Shown here piece by piece: positions 33,981 to 43,246 of a DNA stretch of 64,000 nt. The notes under the pieces are model-generated. The model saw nothing but the letters and a program-made list of their open reading frames with translations, did not search any database and was not told where the DNA came from. The position numbers and the translations under genes are program-made. The stretch is taken from the NCBI RefSeq assembly GCF_000230895.2, contig NC_016604.1, positions 5,518,001 through 5,582,000 of the forward strand, in the 5' to 3' direction. The first letter of the stretch is position 1. Each line of letters opens with the position of its first letter. Source of the DNA: Mycolicibacterium rhodesiae NBB3. GTDB lineage: Bacteria > Actinomycetota > Actinomycetes > Mycobacteriales > Mycobacteriaceae.

Positions 33981-34523
33981 TCAGATCGTCAGCAGGGACG
34001 TCACCGGTAGTGGTTCAAGCACGTCGCGGCCGTTCAGGGCCGCCAGTTCGAGCACGACGGCAGCGCCGGTGACCGTTGCGCCGCACTGCTGAAGCAGCTT
34101 GTTCGTCGCGGCCACGGTGCCGCCGGTGGCCAGAACGTCGTCGATGATCACGATCGTGCGGCCGGTGAGCTCGATGCCGTCGGCCGGAAGCTCGAGCGTC
34201 GCGGAGCCGTATTCCAGCTGATAGGTCTGGCTGTGCACCGGAGGCGGCAGCTTGCCGCCCTTGCGGACCGCCAGCACACCGGTCCCCAGCCGAAGGGCGA
34301 CCGCCGCTCCCAGCAGGAATCCGCGCGCATCGATGCCGGCCACCAGGTCGGCGCCCCGGGCGGTCTCGGCCAGTGCGTCGGTGACACCCGCCAGACCGTG
34401 CGCGTCGGCCAGCAGCGGCGTCAGGTCCTTGAACTGGATGCCCGGCTCGGGAAAGTCCGGCACATCCCGCATCAGCGAGGCGACGAGGGCGGCGATATCC
34501 GCGCCCGGAACCGATGCGCTCAC
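33981..34523 (-). CDS. apt: Adenine phosphoribosyltransferase
   Basis: This 180-residue purine salvage enzyme turns adenine and PRPP into AMP. Motifs: PEPGIQFKDLTPLL, GIDARGFLLGAAVA and the PRPP loop IVIIDDVLATGGTVAA. GTG at 34523 gives the family-length N-terminus and overlaps the stop of the upstream lipoprotein gene by 4 nt. The rel-apt-lipoprotein-secFD order is the mycobacterial one and links salvage with the stringent-response gene downstream. Confidence 0.94.
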   Translation of the reverse strand: MSASVPGADIAALVASLMRDVPDFPEPGIQFKDLTPLLADAHGLAGVTDALAETARGADLVAGIDARGFLLGAAVALRLGTGVLAVRKGGKLPPPVHSQTYQLEYGSATLELPADGIELTGRTIVIIDDVLATGGTVAATNKLLQQCGATVTGAAVVLELAALNGRDVLEPLPVTSLLTI

Positions 34524-36175
34524 TGGCCCAGCGCCCAGCGGTCCATGTTCCATCCCGCACCCCATCGAGTCGGACTGCTACTCACCGCGTACATCTGCTT
34601 GGACGTCAGCACCGTGCGCTGCTGACGATAGAGCGGAAGCGTCGGCATGTCAGTCCACAGGATCGTCGCGCCTTCTCCGAGCAAGCGCGACAGTTCCTTG
34701 GGGTCGGTGGTGACCGCGATCGTGGAGATTATGCCGTCGACGCGCTCGTTGTTGTAGCGGGACAGGTTGTTGCCGTTCGCCGAATGCAGGTCGTAGGCGT
34801 CCATCGCATTGGATCCGGACGACCCGCTGCCCGCGGCGCCGCCCGTACTGGCGAGCAGGACGTCGATCTTGTTGTCGCGCAGTGTCAGCGGGCCGGTTTC
34901 CTCGGTCGCGACGTCCTGGACGGTGATTCCGGCGGGCGCGCATGCCTTGGCGATGGCGCCGACGGTGGCCGCGAGCCGGGCATTGGGGCTCTGGTACCCG
35001 ATCCGGACTGTCAACGGGCGGTTGTTGATCGAAGCCCGCGCGGCAACCGGATCGGCGACGCTGAACTTGCCGGCTTCCACCGTGTTCTCGGCCGCGCTGT
35101 AGGCGTCCTCGGTGACGGGGTTCAGGCGCGCGTTGGCGATCGGCACTGCGGCGTTGCGGGCGATCACGTCACGTGGTGTGCACTGCGCCAGCGCGCGGCG
35201 CTCCGGCGTCGTAGACATCGGACCCTGCGAGGCGAAGATGAGCTGCTCGATGCCGGCTGACGGGGAGTCGGTGCGGACGTAATCGTCGGGCAGGTTCAGC
35301 GTGCCCGAGGATCCGGCCGCGACGTCGACGACGTCGTAGGCGCGCTGGTTGATGCGGTCCTGGATATCGGCGCCGCGCGGCCACACCGTGACCTTGGAGG
35401 TGACCGGCGGGGCTCCCCACCATTTGTCGTTCGCCACCAGCACGACGGCGCCGCCCTCGGTGACCGACTCCAGCTTGTAAGGGCCCGACGACGGGAACTT
35501 CTTGATGTCGACGTCACGCTTCAGATTCCACGTGGTGTTCCAGGCCTGGGCGATGCGCTCGACCGCCGGCCCGTCGTTCTTGGTGATCGCGTTGACGACG
35601 CCACCGTCGGGCAGACCGAGCTCGTCGGCGATCACATGCGACGGCATCATCGACGTCGCGGCGAACAACTGGCCGTAGTCGACGAATGCACGATCCTGCG
35701 CGAAAGACACGCGCGCCCGCTTCTGTCCCGGCGCGCAATCCACCGACGCGACGTCGACGTAGCCCGCACGGCTGGCCGCATCGAAGCCCGGGAATCGACC
35801 GGACTGCGAAGCCCACGCCAGCACCATGTCGTCGCAGGTGATCGGCTTGCCGTCGGAATACACCGCGTCGGCGTTGATCTCGTAGTCGAGTATGAGGGGC
35901 GCCCGGCCGACAACGGAGACCTTGCCGAAGTCGTGATCACCGACGATCTGCCCGTCGGGACCGTGGTAGTTGAAGCCGGTCAGGACGCGCGCGAACGCCT
36001 GCGGTCCACCGGATGCCGCGCCGGCGACCGTATTGGTGTTGTAGGTCGTCAGCAGCCCGTCCACGGCGAAGTCGATGCTCTCGGCGGGGCCACTCGAGCA
36101 GGACGACAGACCCGCGGCCCCGACCATCATTGCGGCCGCGAGCGCTCCCCCGCGGCGGCTCCATGCCATGGCCAT
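34520..36175 (-). CDS. Peptide/nickel-type solute-binding lipoprotein (SBP_bac_5)
   Basis: This 551-residue exported lipoprotein has a signal peptide ending in GLSSC. It has the fold of family 5 extracellular solute-binding proteins (peptide or nickel type): NADAVYSDGKPITCDDMVLAW, GPYKLESVTEGGAVVLVAND and the C-terminal RYNNERVDGIIST region. It corresponds to M. tuberculosis Rv2585c. No permease or ATPase genes adjoin it, so it either serves a distant transporter or has another role near the Sec translocon. It sits 3 nt after secF and overlaps apt. Confidence 0.88.
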   Translation of the reverse strand: MAMAWSRRGGALAAAMMVGAAGLSSCSSGPAESIDFAVDGLLTTYNTNTVAGAASGGPQAFARVLTGFNYHGPDGQIVGDHDFGKVSVVGRAPLILDYEINADAVYSDGKPITCDDMVLAWASQSGRFPGFDAASRAGYVDVASVDCAPGQKRARVSFAQDRAFVDYGQLFAATSMMPSHVIADELGLPDGGVVNAITKNDGPAVERIAQAWNTTWNLKRDVDIKKFPSSGPYKLESVTEGGAVVLVANDKWWGAPPVTSKVTVWPRGADIQDRINQRAYDVVDVAAGSSGTLNLPDDYVRTDSPSAGIEQLIFASQGPMSTTPERRALAQCTPRDVIARNAAVPIANARLNPVTEDAYSAAENTVEAGKFSVADPVAARASINNRPLTVRIGYQSPNARLAATVGAIAKACAPAGITVQDVATEETGPLTLRDNKIDVLLASTGGAAGSGSSGSNAMDAYDLHSANGNNLSRYNNERVDGIISTIAVTTDPKELSRLLGEGATILWTDMPTLPLYRQQRTVLTSKQMYAVSSSPTRWGAGWNMDRWALGQ

Positions 36176-36178
36176 GGT

Positions 36179-37441
36179 TTACCGCCGCCGGGTGTTGCGC
36201 TTACCCGAAGGTCGTCCGGTCCGCGTGCCCGTCGGGCGCACCGGACGGGCACCGGGCGCCGGCTTGTCGGGCGCCGCGGCGGCGCTCGACACCGCCGCGG
36301 TGGCCGTCGCGGCCTCCGCGGGCGTGGACTGGTCGTCGGTGTCCGAGGCCTTGGCGGCACTTCCCTTGCGGCGGTTGAGGACCCGGCGGGTGTGGTTGCG
36401 CACCTGCGTGGTGCGTTCGCGCAGCGACACCAGCAGCGGCGTGGCGAAGTAAATCGACGAGTACGTTCCGACGATGACGCCGACCAGCTGGACGAGCGCC
36501 AGGTCCATCAGCGTGCCGACGCCGAGCAGCCAGACCGCGATCACCATCAGGGCGAGGATCGGCAGCACCGAGATCAGGCTGGTGTTGATGGAGCGCATGA
36601 ACGTCTGGTTGACGGCCAGGTTGGCGTGTTCGGCGAACGTTCGGCGGGTGGTGTGCTCGAAGCCGTGGGTGTTCTCCTCGACCTTGTCGAACACGATCAC
36701 GGTGTCATAGAGCGAAAAGCCGAGGATGGTCAGCAGGCCGATCACCGTGGCAGGTGTGACCTCGAAGCCGACGATGGAATACACACCGGCGGTGACGACG
36801 AGGTCGAACACAAGCGTGGCCAACGCGGCGAGGGCCATGTAGCGCTCGTACCGGATGGTGATGTAGATGGCGGCCAGCGCCAGGAAGACCACCAGGGCGA
36901 TAAGAGCCTTGTCGGTGATCTGACCGCCCCAGGTCTCCGACACCGCGGAGTCGCTGATCGCGCTCTTGGCGGGCTTGCCGTCGGGACCCCGCGGCTGGAA
37001 CTTGTCGAAGAGCGCGGTGCGCAGCTTTTCGATCTCGGCGTTGTCCAGGGTCTCCGAGCGGATCTGCACGGTGGCCGAATCGCCGCTACCAACTAGGACC
37101 ACGGCTTCGGCTGGCTTGCCCAGCGACTCGCTGAACACGTCTTCCACCTGTTGGGTGGTGACGGTGCCGCTCGCAGTCTGCGCGGGCATGGACACCTTGG
37201 TGCCACCCTCGAAGTCGATACCGAAGGTGAAACCGCGAATCAGAATGCTGGCAACACACACCGCGACGATCAGGCCGCTGATCGTGAACCAGAGCTTGCG
37301 CTTGCCGATGACCTCGAACGCGCCGGTTCCGGTGTAGAGCCGGGTGAAGAATCCGTGATGCGGCGCTTCGGTGGCTGCGAGGTCCGGCGCCTCGACGGCG
37401 CTGGTCGTCAGCTCGTCTGGGTCCTTGTCTTTGTCGGCCAT
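36179..37441 (-). CDS. secF: Protein translocase subunit SecF
   Basis: This 420-residue membrane protein works with SecD to finish protein export using the proton gradient. It has a first helix followed by RGFTFGIDFEGGTKVSM, a periplasmic domain, then five helices with GFSLYDTVIVFDKVEENT and FMRSINTSLISVLPILALMVI. The C-terminus is a long basic, Ala/Pro/Thr-rich tail absent from E. coli SecF. The gene lies 4 nt after secD. Confidence 0.95.
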   Translation of the reverse strand: MADKDKDPDELTTSAVEAPDLAATEAPHHGFFTRLYTGTGAFEVIGKRKLWFTISGLIVAVCVASILIRGFTFGIDFEGGTKVSMPAQTASGTVTTQQVEDVFSESLGKPAEAVVLVGSGDSATVQIRSETLDNAEIEKLRTALFDKFQPRGPDGKPAKSAISDSAVSETWGGQITDKALIALVVFLALAAIYITIRYERYMALAALATLVFDLVVTAGVYSIVGFEVTPATVIGLLTILGFSLYDTVIVFDKVEENTHGFEHTTRRTFAEHANLAVNQTFMRSINTSLISVLPILALMVIAVWLLGVGTLMDLALVQLVGVIVGTYSSIYFATPLLVSLRERTTQVRNHTRRVLNRRKGSAAKASDTDDQSTPAEAATATAAVSSAAAAPDKPAPGARPVRPTGTRTGRPSGKRNTRRR

Positions 37442-37445
37442 CTCG

Positions 37446-39233
37446 CTATCCCCGTCCCGTCACGTGTGCGGCCGCTCGTCGTTCGCGGGCGATCTGCTGC
37501 ACCGCACCGAGACCATTCAGCCTTGGCTTGGCCATCGTCGGCGACTTCGACGCGATGTACACGATCGGCCAGGTCACCAGGAACACCACCACGACGTCGA
37601 GGATGGTCGTCAGGCCCAGAGTGAAGGCGAAGCCCTTCACCTGGCCCACCGCAAGGACATAGAGGACCGCGGCGGCCAGGAAGGTGACCGCGTTTCCGGA
37701 CAGGATCGTCTTACGTGCCCTGTTCCAACCGCGGGGCACAGCCGAACGGAACGAGCGACCATCGCGAATCTCGTCCTTGATGCGCTCGAAGAACACGACG
37801 AACGAGTCGGCGGTCATACCTATACCGATGATCAAACCCGCGATGCCCGCCAGGTCGAGCGTGTAGCCGATGTATCTGCCAAGCAGCACCAGAATCGCGT
37901 AGACCATTGCACCGGAGGCGACCAGCGAAAGACCGATCAGCACGCCCAGTATGCGGTAGTACAACAGCGAGTAGAGCAGCACCAGCGCGAGCCCGACCGC
38001 ACCCGCGATCAACCCTGCCCGTAGCGATGTCAAACCCAGTGTCGCCGAGACGGTTTCAGCCTCTGAGGACTCGAAGGACAGCGGCAGCGAGCCATATTTG
38101 AGAACGTTGGCCAGTTCGCGCGCAGTCTGCTCGGTGAACTGTCCACTGATCTGAGTACGGCCACCCGGGATCGGCTCGCGAATCTCGGGAGCGCTGACCA
38201 CCTGGGAGTCCAGCACGAACGCGGTCTGCGTACCGACGTTCGCCGCGGTGAAGTCGGACCAGATTTTGGTGGCGTCGCTCTTGAATTGGAGGTCGACGAT
38301 GTACTGGCCCTGCTGCTGATCGAGGCCTGAGCTCGCGTTCTCGATCTGTTCACCGCTGATGATGGACTTGTCGAGCAGATAGACCTCCTGGCCGTTCTGC
38401 GAGCACGTGACAAGGGGCAGATTCGGGTCGTCGTTACCGGCCAGCACGTCGTCCTGGCCGCACCGGGTGGCCTGGAACTGCAACGCCAGGATCTGAATCT
38501 GCTGATCGGCGCTTTGGCGCAGTTCCTTCTCGTCGGCGATGCGCTGCGAGAGTGGGATGTCATTCGGGTTTGGAGGCGGCGGCTGCTGTCCCGGCGGCGG
38601 GGGCTGCTGCGCGGTGCCAGGAGGCGGTGCCGGCTGCGACGGGGACGGCGACGGCGTGGGCTGCGTCGGCGGCTGCTCGGGATAGGGACGGGGCTGTGGC
38701 GCAGGCGTCTGCGGAGGCGCGGCCGGCGGCGTTCCTGCGCCACCCGGCGCGGGCGCGCCCGGTTCGGCACCCGGTACGCCGGGTATGGCGCCCGGTGCGC
38801 CCGGCGGCGCACCCTGCGGCGCCTCGGTCGGCGGCTGCTGGCCCTGCCCTGCGGCGGGCATCGCGTGGATCACCGGCCGGATGTACAGCCGCGCCGTCTG
38901 ACCGAGGTTGCGCGCCTCGCTGCTTTCGTTGCCGGGCACCGTGATGACGAGGTTGTCGCCGTCGATGATGACTTCGGAGCCCGAAACACCGAGACCGTTC
39001 ACACGGTCACTGATGATCGTTTGTGCCTGATTGAGGGCGTCGCGGGTGGGCCGCGAGCCGTCGGGGGTGCGAGCGGTCAGCGTCACCCGGGTGCCGCCCT
39101 GCAGATCGATGCCGAGCTTGGGCTCGGCCTTCTTGTCCCCCGTGAGGAACACCAACAGGTAGGCGCCGACCAGCAGTACCAGGAAAAACGCAAGGTAGCG
39201 GGCGGGGTGCACCGGCGTCGAAGACGATGCCAC
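37446..39233 (-). CDS. secD: Protein translocase subunit SecD
   Basis: This 595-residue membrane protein has the motif LGIDLQGGTRVTL after its first helix and, in the C-terminal helix bundle, LAGIAGLIIGIGMTADSFVV, then FFERIKDEIR. The periplasmic P1 domain is split by a Pro/Gly/Ala/Gln-rich insert of roughly 100 residues (about 125-225), which looks disordered. Similar but variable inserts occur in mycobacterial SecD. The GTG start gives MASSSTPVHPARY. It forms the secretion operon yajC-secD-secF. Confidence 0.95.
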   Translation of the reverse strand: MASSSTPVHPARYLAFFLVLLVGAYLLVFLTGDKKAEPKLGIDLQGGTRVTLTARTPDGSRPTRDALNQAQTIISDRVNGLGVSGSEVIIDGDNLVITVPGNESSEARNLGQTARLYIRPVIHAMPAAGQGQQPPTEAPQGAPPGAPGAIPGVPGAEPGAPAPGGAGTPPAAPPQTPAPQPRPYPEQPPTQPTPSPSPSQPAPPPGTAQQPPPPGQQPPPPNPNDIPLSQRIADEKELRQSADQQIQILALQFQATRCGQDDVLAGNDDPNLPLVTCSQNGQEVYLLDKSIISGEQIENASSGLDQQQGQYIVDLQFKSDATKIWSDFTAANVGTQTAFVLDSQVVSAPEIREPIPGGRTQISGQFTEQTARELANVLKYGSLPLSFESSEAETVSATLGLTSLRAGLIAGAVGLALVLLYSLLYYRILGVLIGLSLVASGAMVYAILVLLGRYIGYTLDLAGIAGLIIGIGMTADSFVVFFERIKDEIRDGRSFRSAVPRGWNRARKTILSGNAVTFLAAAVLYVLAVGQVKGFAFTLGLTTILDVVVVFLVTWPIVYIASKSPTMAKPRLNGLGAVQQIARERRAAAHVTGRG

Positions 39234-39305
39234 GGTTCTAGGGTCTCCTCGAGATCAGTTCGTCAGCCTCGCAAAGGGTACGTGCAAAGGCTGAGTCCGC
39301 AGCCC

Positions 39306-39650
39306 TCAGTCCTTCTTGTTAGGGCTTTCGGTGATTTCGGTGGCCGTCGACTCCTCGTCGTCGAAGTCGTCGAAATCCTCGTCCTCATCGATATCCGGGC
39401 CGATCTTGTCGCGCACGGCCAGCTTCATCCACGTGGTGACCACTCCGGGAGCGATCTCCAGGTCGACGGAGTCGTCGCCGATGCCCGTGATGGTGCCCTC
39501 CAAACCGGATGTGGTGTGGATCCGATCGCCGATCTGCAGGGATTCGTGCAGGTCGATGGTCGCCTGCATCGCCTTCTTCTGACGGCGGGAGGCGAAGAAC
39601 ATGAACAGGCCCATGATGATGAGGAGGGGCAGGAATATGACCAGATCCAT
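39306..39650 (-). CDS. yajC: Preprotein translocase subunit YajC
   Basis: This 114-residue single-helix membrane protein of the SecDF-YajC complex opens with MDLVIFLPLLIIMGLFMFFA, followed by SRRQKKAMQ and the conserved LQIGDRIHTTSGLEGTITGI. The C-terminus is strongly acidic (DEDEDFDDFDDEE). ATG at 39650 starts at the membrane helix; twelve extra codons upstream add a basic, non-conserved stretch and are left out. Confidence 0.93.
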   Translation of the reverse strand: MDLVIFLPLLIIMGLFMFFASRRQKKAMQATIDLHESLQIGDRIHTTSGLEGTITGIGDDSVDLEIAPGVVTTWMKLAVRDKIGPDIDEDEDFDDFDDEESTATEITESPNKKD

Positions 39651-39789
39651 GTCAGCAGCCGTCTTTCGTATCGGTCTCGGTGTCACAGCGCAGACCGCAG
39701 GTCAGGCGCTTCGTCAGTGACCAGTGTGCCATTGTGGCCGGAGATCACTGAGAGCCCCCGTCGCTGCGATGCAGTGTTAGCTTCTGAAA

Positions 39790-40203
39790 GTGCTCGGGCA
39801 CCTCGGCATCAACGTTGACGACCTCACGGCGGCCAAGAACTACTACGACGCGGTCATGCCGATGCTCGGTTTCGACGAGTTCTTCACCGCTGAGGACGAG
39901 TTCTCCTACCGGCCGGCAGACGGCAAGCCGGGCACATACCTCTTCTTCTACCCGTCGGCTGAACCTTCGCAGTACTCACGGCACCAGACCGGACTTCAGC
40001 ATCTCGCGTTCCGCGTGCGCACCCGATCGCTCGTCCGCGATGTGCACGGACTCGTCACCGCCACCCTGATTCCACAGTTCGGTGGTGAGGTGCTGCATCG
40101 GCCGCAGGTGTTTCCGCAGTATCCCCAGCCCTACTTCGCGACCTTCTGGCTCGACCCGCGCGGGCTGATGCTCGAAGCGGTGTGTCATCACGACCGCGAT
40201 TGA
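39790..40203 (+). CDS. VOC superfamily (glyoxalase/dioxygenase-like) protein
   Basis: This 137-residue protein has the vicinal oxygen chelate fold. HLGINVDDLTAAKNYYDAVM begins the first beta-alpha module, LQHLAFRVRTRSLVRDVH the second, and FWLDPRGLMLEAVCH supplies the late glutamate. The metal ligands His, His and Glu are plausible. The start is a GTG behind a weak GAAAG. It is divergent from yajC. The function cannot be narrowed further. Confidence 0.8.
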   Translation: MLGHLGINVDDLTAAKNYYDAVMPMLGFDEFFTAEDEFSYRPADGKPGTYLFFYPSAEPSQYSRHQTGLQHLAFRVRTRSLVRDVHGLVTATLIPQFGGEVLHRPQVFPQYPQPYFATFWLDPRGLMLEAVCHHDRD

Positions 40204-40351
40204 ACGATCGCCACGAAATCCGTTGCGTCAATCGATGGCAACCGACGATTCCGCCAGAAGCTGCCGGAGTTTTCAATCGGATCGGTGCGCCGCCGACTAG
40301 GCTCGAACCGCGGCGCGTCGGGCGCCGAACCCAGTTCGTCAGGAGGCGGAA

Positions 40352-41692
40352 TTGAGCACCCTCGAACAGAGCCGCTACCTCGCCACCGAGATTCCCGGCC
40401 CGCTGTCGAAGGCGCTGATCGACAGGAAGAGCGCCGCCGTGTCCCGCGGGGTGGGCAACACGATGTCGGTGTACGCGTCGCGGGCGTTCGGCGGCATCGT
40501 CGAAGACGTCGACGGCAACCGGCTCATCGACCTGGGCTCGGGCATCGCCGTGACCACCATCGGAAACTCGTCGCCTGCCGTCGTCGCCGCAGTGCAGGAT
40601 CAGGTGGCCAGGTTCACCCACACGTGTTTCATGATCACGCCGTACGAGGGGTACGTGGCGGTCGCCGAGCAGCTCAACCGGCTCACGCCCGGCAGCGGCG
40701 AGAAGCGGTCGGCACTGTTCAACTCCGGCTCGGAGGCGGTCGAGAACGCGATCAAGGTGGCGAGAACCTATACCCGCAAGCAGGCCGTGGTGTCGTTCGA
40801 TCACGCGTACCACGGCAGGACCAACCTCACGATGGCGTTGACCGCGAAGTCGATGCCCTACAAGCACGGCTTCGGCCCGTTCGCGCCCGAGGTCTACCGC
40901 GCCCCGCTGTCATACCCGTTCCGCGACGCCGAGTTCGGCAAGGAGATGGCCACCGACGGCGAGCTCGCCGCCAAACGGGCAATCGCGGTGATGGACAAGC
41001 AGGTTGGCGCCGACAACCTCGCCGCGGTGATCATCGAACCCATCCAGGGTGAGGGCGGCTTCATCGTGCCCGCCGACGGATTCCTGCCCGCGCTGCTGAA
41101 CTGGTGCCGCGACAACAATGTGGTGTTCATCGCCGACGAGGTGCAGACCGGCTTCGCCCGTACCGGAGCGATGTTCGCGTGCGAACACGAAGGCATCGAG
41201 CCCGACCTCATCGTCACCGCCAAGGGCATCGCCGACGGTATGCCGCTGTCGGGGGTCACCGGGCGCGCCGAGATCATGGACGCACCGCATGTCAGCGGGC
41301 TCGGCGGCACCTACGGCGGCAATCCCGTCGCCTGCGCCGCGGCGCTGGCCACCATCGAGACGATCGAGGCCGACGGCCTCGTCGAACGGGCGCAGCAGAT
41401 CGAAGCGTTGATGAAGGACCGACTGGGACGGCTGCAGGCCGAGGACGATCGGATCGGTGACGTTCGTGGCCGCGGCGCGATGATCGCGATGGAGTTGGTG
41501 AAGGCCGGCAGCATCGAGCCGGACCCCGACCTGACCAAAGCACTGTGCGCCGGATGCCACGCGGCCGGAGTGATCGTGTTGTCCTGCGGCACATTCGGCA
41601 ATGTGTTGCGATTCCTTCCTCCCCTGACCATCAGCGACGACCTTCTGATCGAAGGTCTCGACGTCCTTGCTCTTGTTCTGAAAGACCTGTGA
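40352..41692 (+). CDS. gabT: 4-Aminobutyrate aminotransferase
   Basis: This 446-residue class III PLP enzyme converts GABA and 2-oxoglutarate into succinic semialdehyde and glutamate. It has DLGSGIAVTTIGNSSPAV, the cofactor region NSGSEAVENAIKVAR, EPIQGEGGFIVP, ADEVQTGFARTG, and the PLP lysine 291 in VTAKGIADGMPLSGV. The start is TTG behind a strong AGGAGG. The gene is the orthologue of Rv2589. An aldehyde dehydrogenase follows 19 nt later, suggesting a GABA/putrescine catabolic unit. Confidence 0.92.
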   Translation: MSTLEQSRYLATEIPGPLSKALIDRKSAAVSRGVGNTMSVYASRAFGGIVEDVDGNRLIDLGSGIAVTTIGNSSPAVVAAVQDQVARFTHTCFMITPYEGYVAVAEQLNRLTPGSGEKRSALFNSGSEAVENAIKVARTYTRKQAVVSFDHAYHGRTNLTMALTAKSMPYKHGFGPFAPEVYRAPLSYPFRDAEFGKEMATDGELAAKRAIAVMDKQVGADNLAAVIIEPIQGEGGFIVPADGFLPALLNWCRDNNVVFIADEVQTGFARTGAMFACEHEGIEPDLIVTAKGIADGMPLSGVTGRAEIMDAPHVSGLGGTYGGNPVACAAALATIETIEADGLVERAQQIEALMKDRLGRLQAEDDRIGDVRGRGAMIAMELVKAGSIEPDPDLTKALCAGCHAAGVIVLSCGTFGNVLRFLPPLTISDDLLIEGLDVLALVLKDL

Positions 41693-41711
41693 TCGAAAGG
41701 AAATTCACGCT

Positions 41712-43145
41712 GTGACCAAGGTTCAGAATTTCATCGGCGGCGAACTCGTCGACTCCGTCAGCGGTGCCACGATGGTGCTCGTCGACCCGAGCACCGGTGA
41801 GGAGTACGCGACCGCACCCGTGTCAAACGAGGCCGATATCGACAATGCGTACGCGGCCGCGTCGAAGGCCTTCAAGGACTGGAAGCGCACGACGCCGTCG
41901 ACCCGTCAGAAGGCGCTGCTGGATTTCGCCGACGAGGTGGAACGCAACGCTGCGGCACTCGTCGAGGCCGAGGGCCGCAACACGGGTAAGCCGAACCATG
42001 TCACCACGGCGGAGGAGATCCCGCCGATGCTCGACCAGATCCGCTTCTTCGCAGGCGCGGCAAGGGTTTTGGAAGGTAAGTCGGCCGGCGAGTACATGGA
42101 GAATCACACGTCGTGGATCCGCCGTGAACCGGTCGGCGTGATCGGCCAGGTATCGCCGTGGAACTACCCGATGATGATGGCGATCTGGAAGTTCTGTCCG
42201 GCGATCGCGGCAGGCAACACCGTGGTGATCAAGCCCAGCGACACCACCCCGGTCACGACCGTGATGCTGGCCGAGATCGCGGCCAAGCACTTCCCGCCCG
42301 GTGTGCTCAATGTCGTGTGCGGCGACCGGAATACCGGTGCCGCGGTGGTTGCACATCCGACACCGGAGATGGTGTCGATCACCGGTTCCGTGGCGGCCGG
42401 ACGCGCTGTGGCGGTGAGCGCGGGCGGGCATCTGAAGCGCACCCATTTGGAGTTGGGCGGCAAGGCCCCGGTGATCGTCTTCGACGACAGCGACATCGCC
42501 GCCGCCGCTGAGGGAATCGCCACCGCGGGCTACTTCAACGCCGGCCAGGACTGCACGGCTGCCACCCGCGTGCTGGCGACCGCCAAGGTCGCCTCGGACC
42601 TGACGGAGGCACTCGCCGAGCAGGCGCGCGGCGCGACGACGACGTTCGGAAAGGCCGCCGACGACGAGGACGCGTGGGTGCCGCCGGTCAACAACGTCAA
42701 CCAGATGGAGCGGGTGCTCTCGTTCTTCGACGATGTGCCCTCGCACGCCACAGTCGCCGCGGGCGGAGAACGTCAGGGCGACAAGGGGTTCTACGTGGCA
42801 CCCACGGTCGTCGGCGGGCTTCGCCAGGACGACCGCTTGGTGCAGCAGGAGATCTTCGGCCCGGTGATCACGGTGCAGTCGTTCTCCGATGAGGACGAGG
42901 CGATCGCGTGGGCCAACGGCACCGAATACGGGTTGGCGTCATCGGTGTGGACGAAGGACGTGTCGAGGGCGCTGCGAGTGTCGGCAGCGCTGGACTTCGG
43001 CTGCGTCTGGATCAACACCCACATCCCGCTGGTCGCCGAGATGCCGCACGGTGGATACAAGTCCTCGGGCCACGGCAAGGATCTGTCGATGTACGGCCTC
43101 GAGGACTACACGCGCATCAAGCACGTGATGGCCTTCACCGGCTGA
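41712..43145 (+). CDS. Aminobutyraldehyde-type aldehyde dehydrogenase
   Basis: This 477-residue NAD(P)-dependent dehydrogenase has the catalytic cysteine 281 in NAGQDCTAATR, the base glutamate 247 in LELGGKAP, and PWNYPMMMAIWKFCPAIAAG plus KPSDTTP for cofactor binding. The ending MPHGGYKSSGHGKDLSMYGL, then EDYTRIKHVM, is typical of gamma-aminobutyraldehyde dehydrogenases. That would place it one step before GabT in putrescine breakdown. Succinic semialdehyde is the alternative substrate. The GTG start has AAAGGA upstream. It is absent from this position in M. tuberculosis. Confidence 0.88.
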   Translation: MTKVQNFIGGELVDSVSGATMVLVDPSTGEEYATAPVSNEADIDNAYAAASKAFKDWKRTTPSTRQKALLDFADEVERNAAALVEAEGRNTGKPNHVTTAEEIPPMLDQIRFFAGAARVLEGKSAGEYMENHTSWIRREPVGVIGQVSPWNYPMMMAIWKFCPAIAAGNTVVIKPSDTTPVTTVMLAEIAAKHFPPGVLNVVCGDRNTGAAVVAHPTPEMVSITGSVAAGRAVAVSAGGHLKRTHLELGGKAPVIVFDDSDIAAAAEGIATAGYFNAGQDCTAATRVLATAKVASDLTEALAEQARGATTTFGKAADDEDAWVPPVNNVNQMERVLSFFDDVPSHATVAAGGERQGDKGFYVAPTVVGGLRQDDRLVQQEIFGPVITVQSFSDEDEAIAWANGTEYGLASSVWTKDVSRALRVSAALDFGCVWINTHIPLVAEMPHGGYKSSGHGKDLSMYGLEDYTRIKHVMAFTG

Positions 43146-43162
43146 GTTCTCCCCGGCGCCAT

Positions 43163-43189
43163 CGCTTTCGACGTTTTGCAGCGAAAGCG
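43163..43189 (+). terminator. Hairpin after the aldehyde dehydrogenase gene
   Basis: CGCTTTCG and CGAAAGCG form a perfect 8-bp stem 17 nt beyond the stop codon. There is no U-tract, as is usual for mycobacterial terminators, so efficiency is uncertain. It also lies downstream of the convergent alpha/beta hydrolase gene. Confidence 0.5.
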
Positions 43190-43246
43190 CGAGACGCGAT
43201 CCACATTTCGTCGATAGCGATGGATGGTCCCTAGTTCATGCGGCAC

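Noticed and set aside
35636..37096. Plus-strand frame of 486 codons opposite the SBP lipoprotein and secF
   Set aside because: Shadow frame produced by high GC at third codon positions. The composition is Arg/His/Asp/Gly-heavy, and secF is unmistakable on the other strand.
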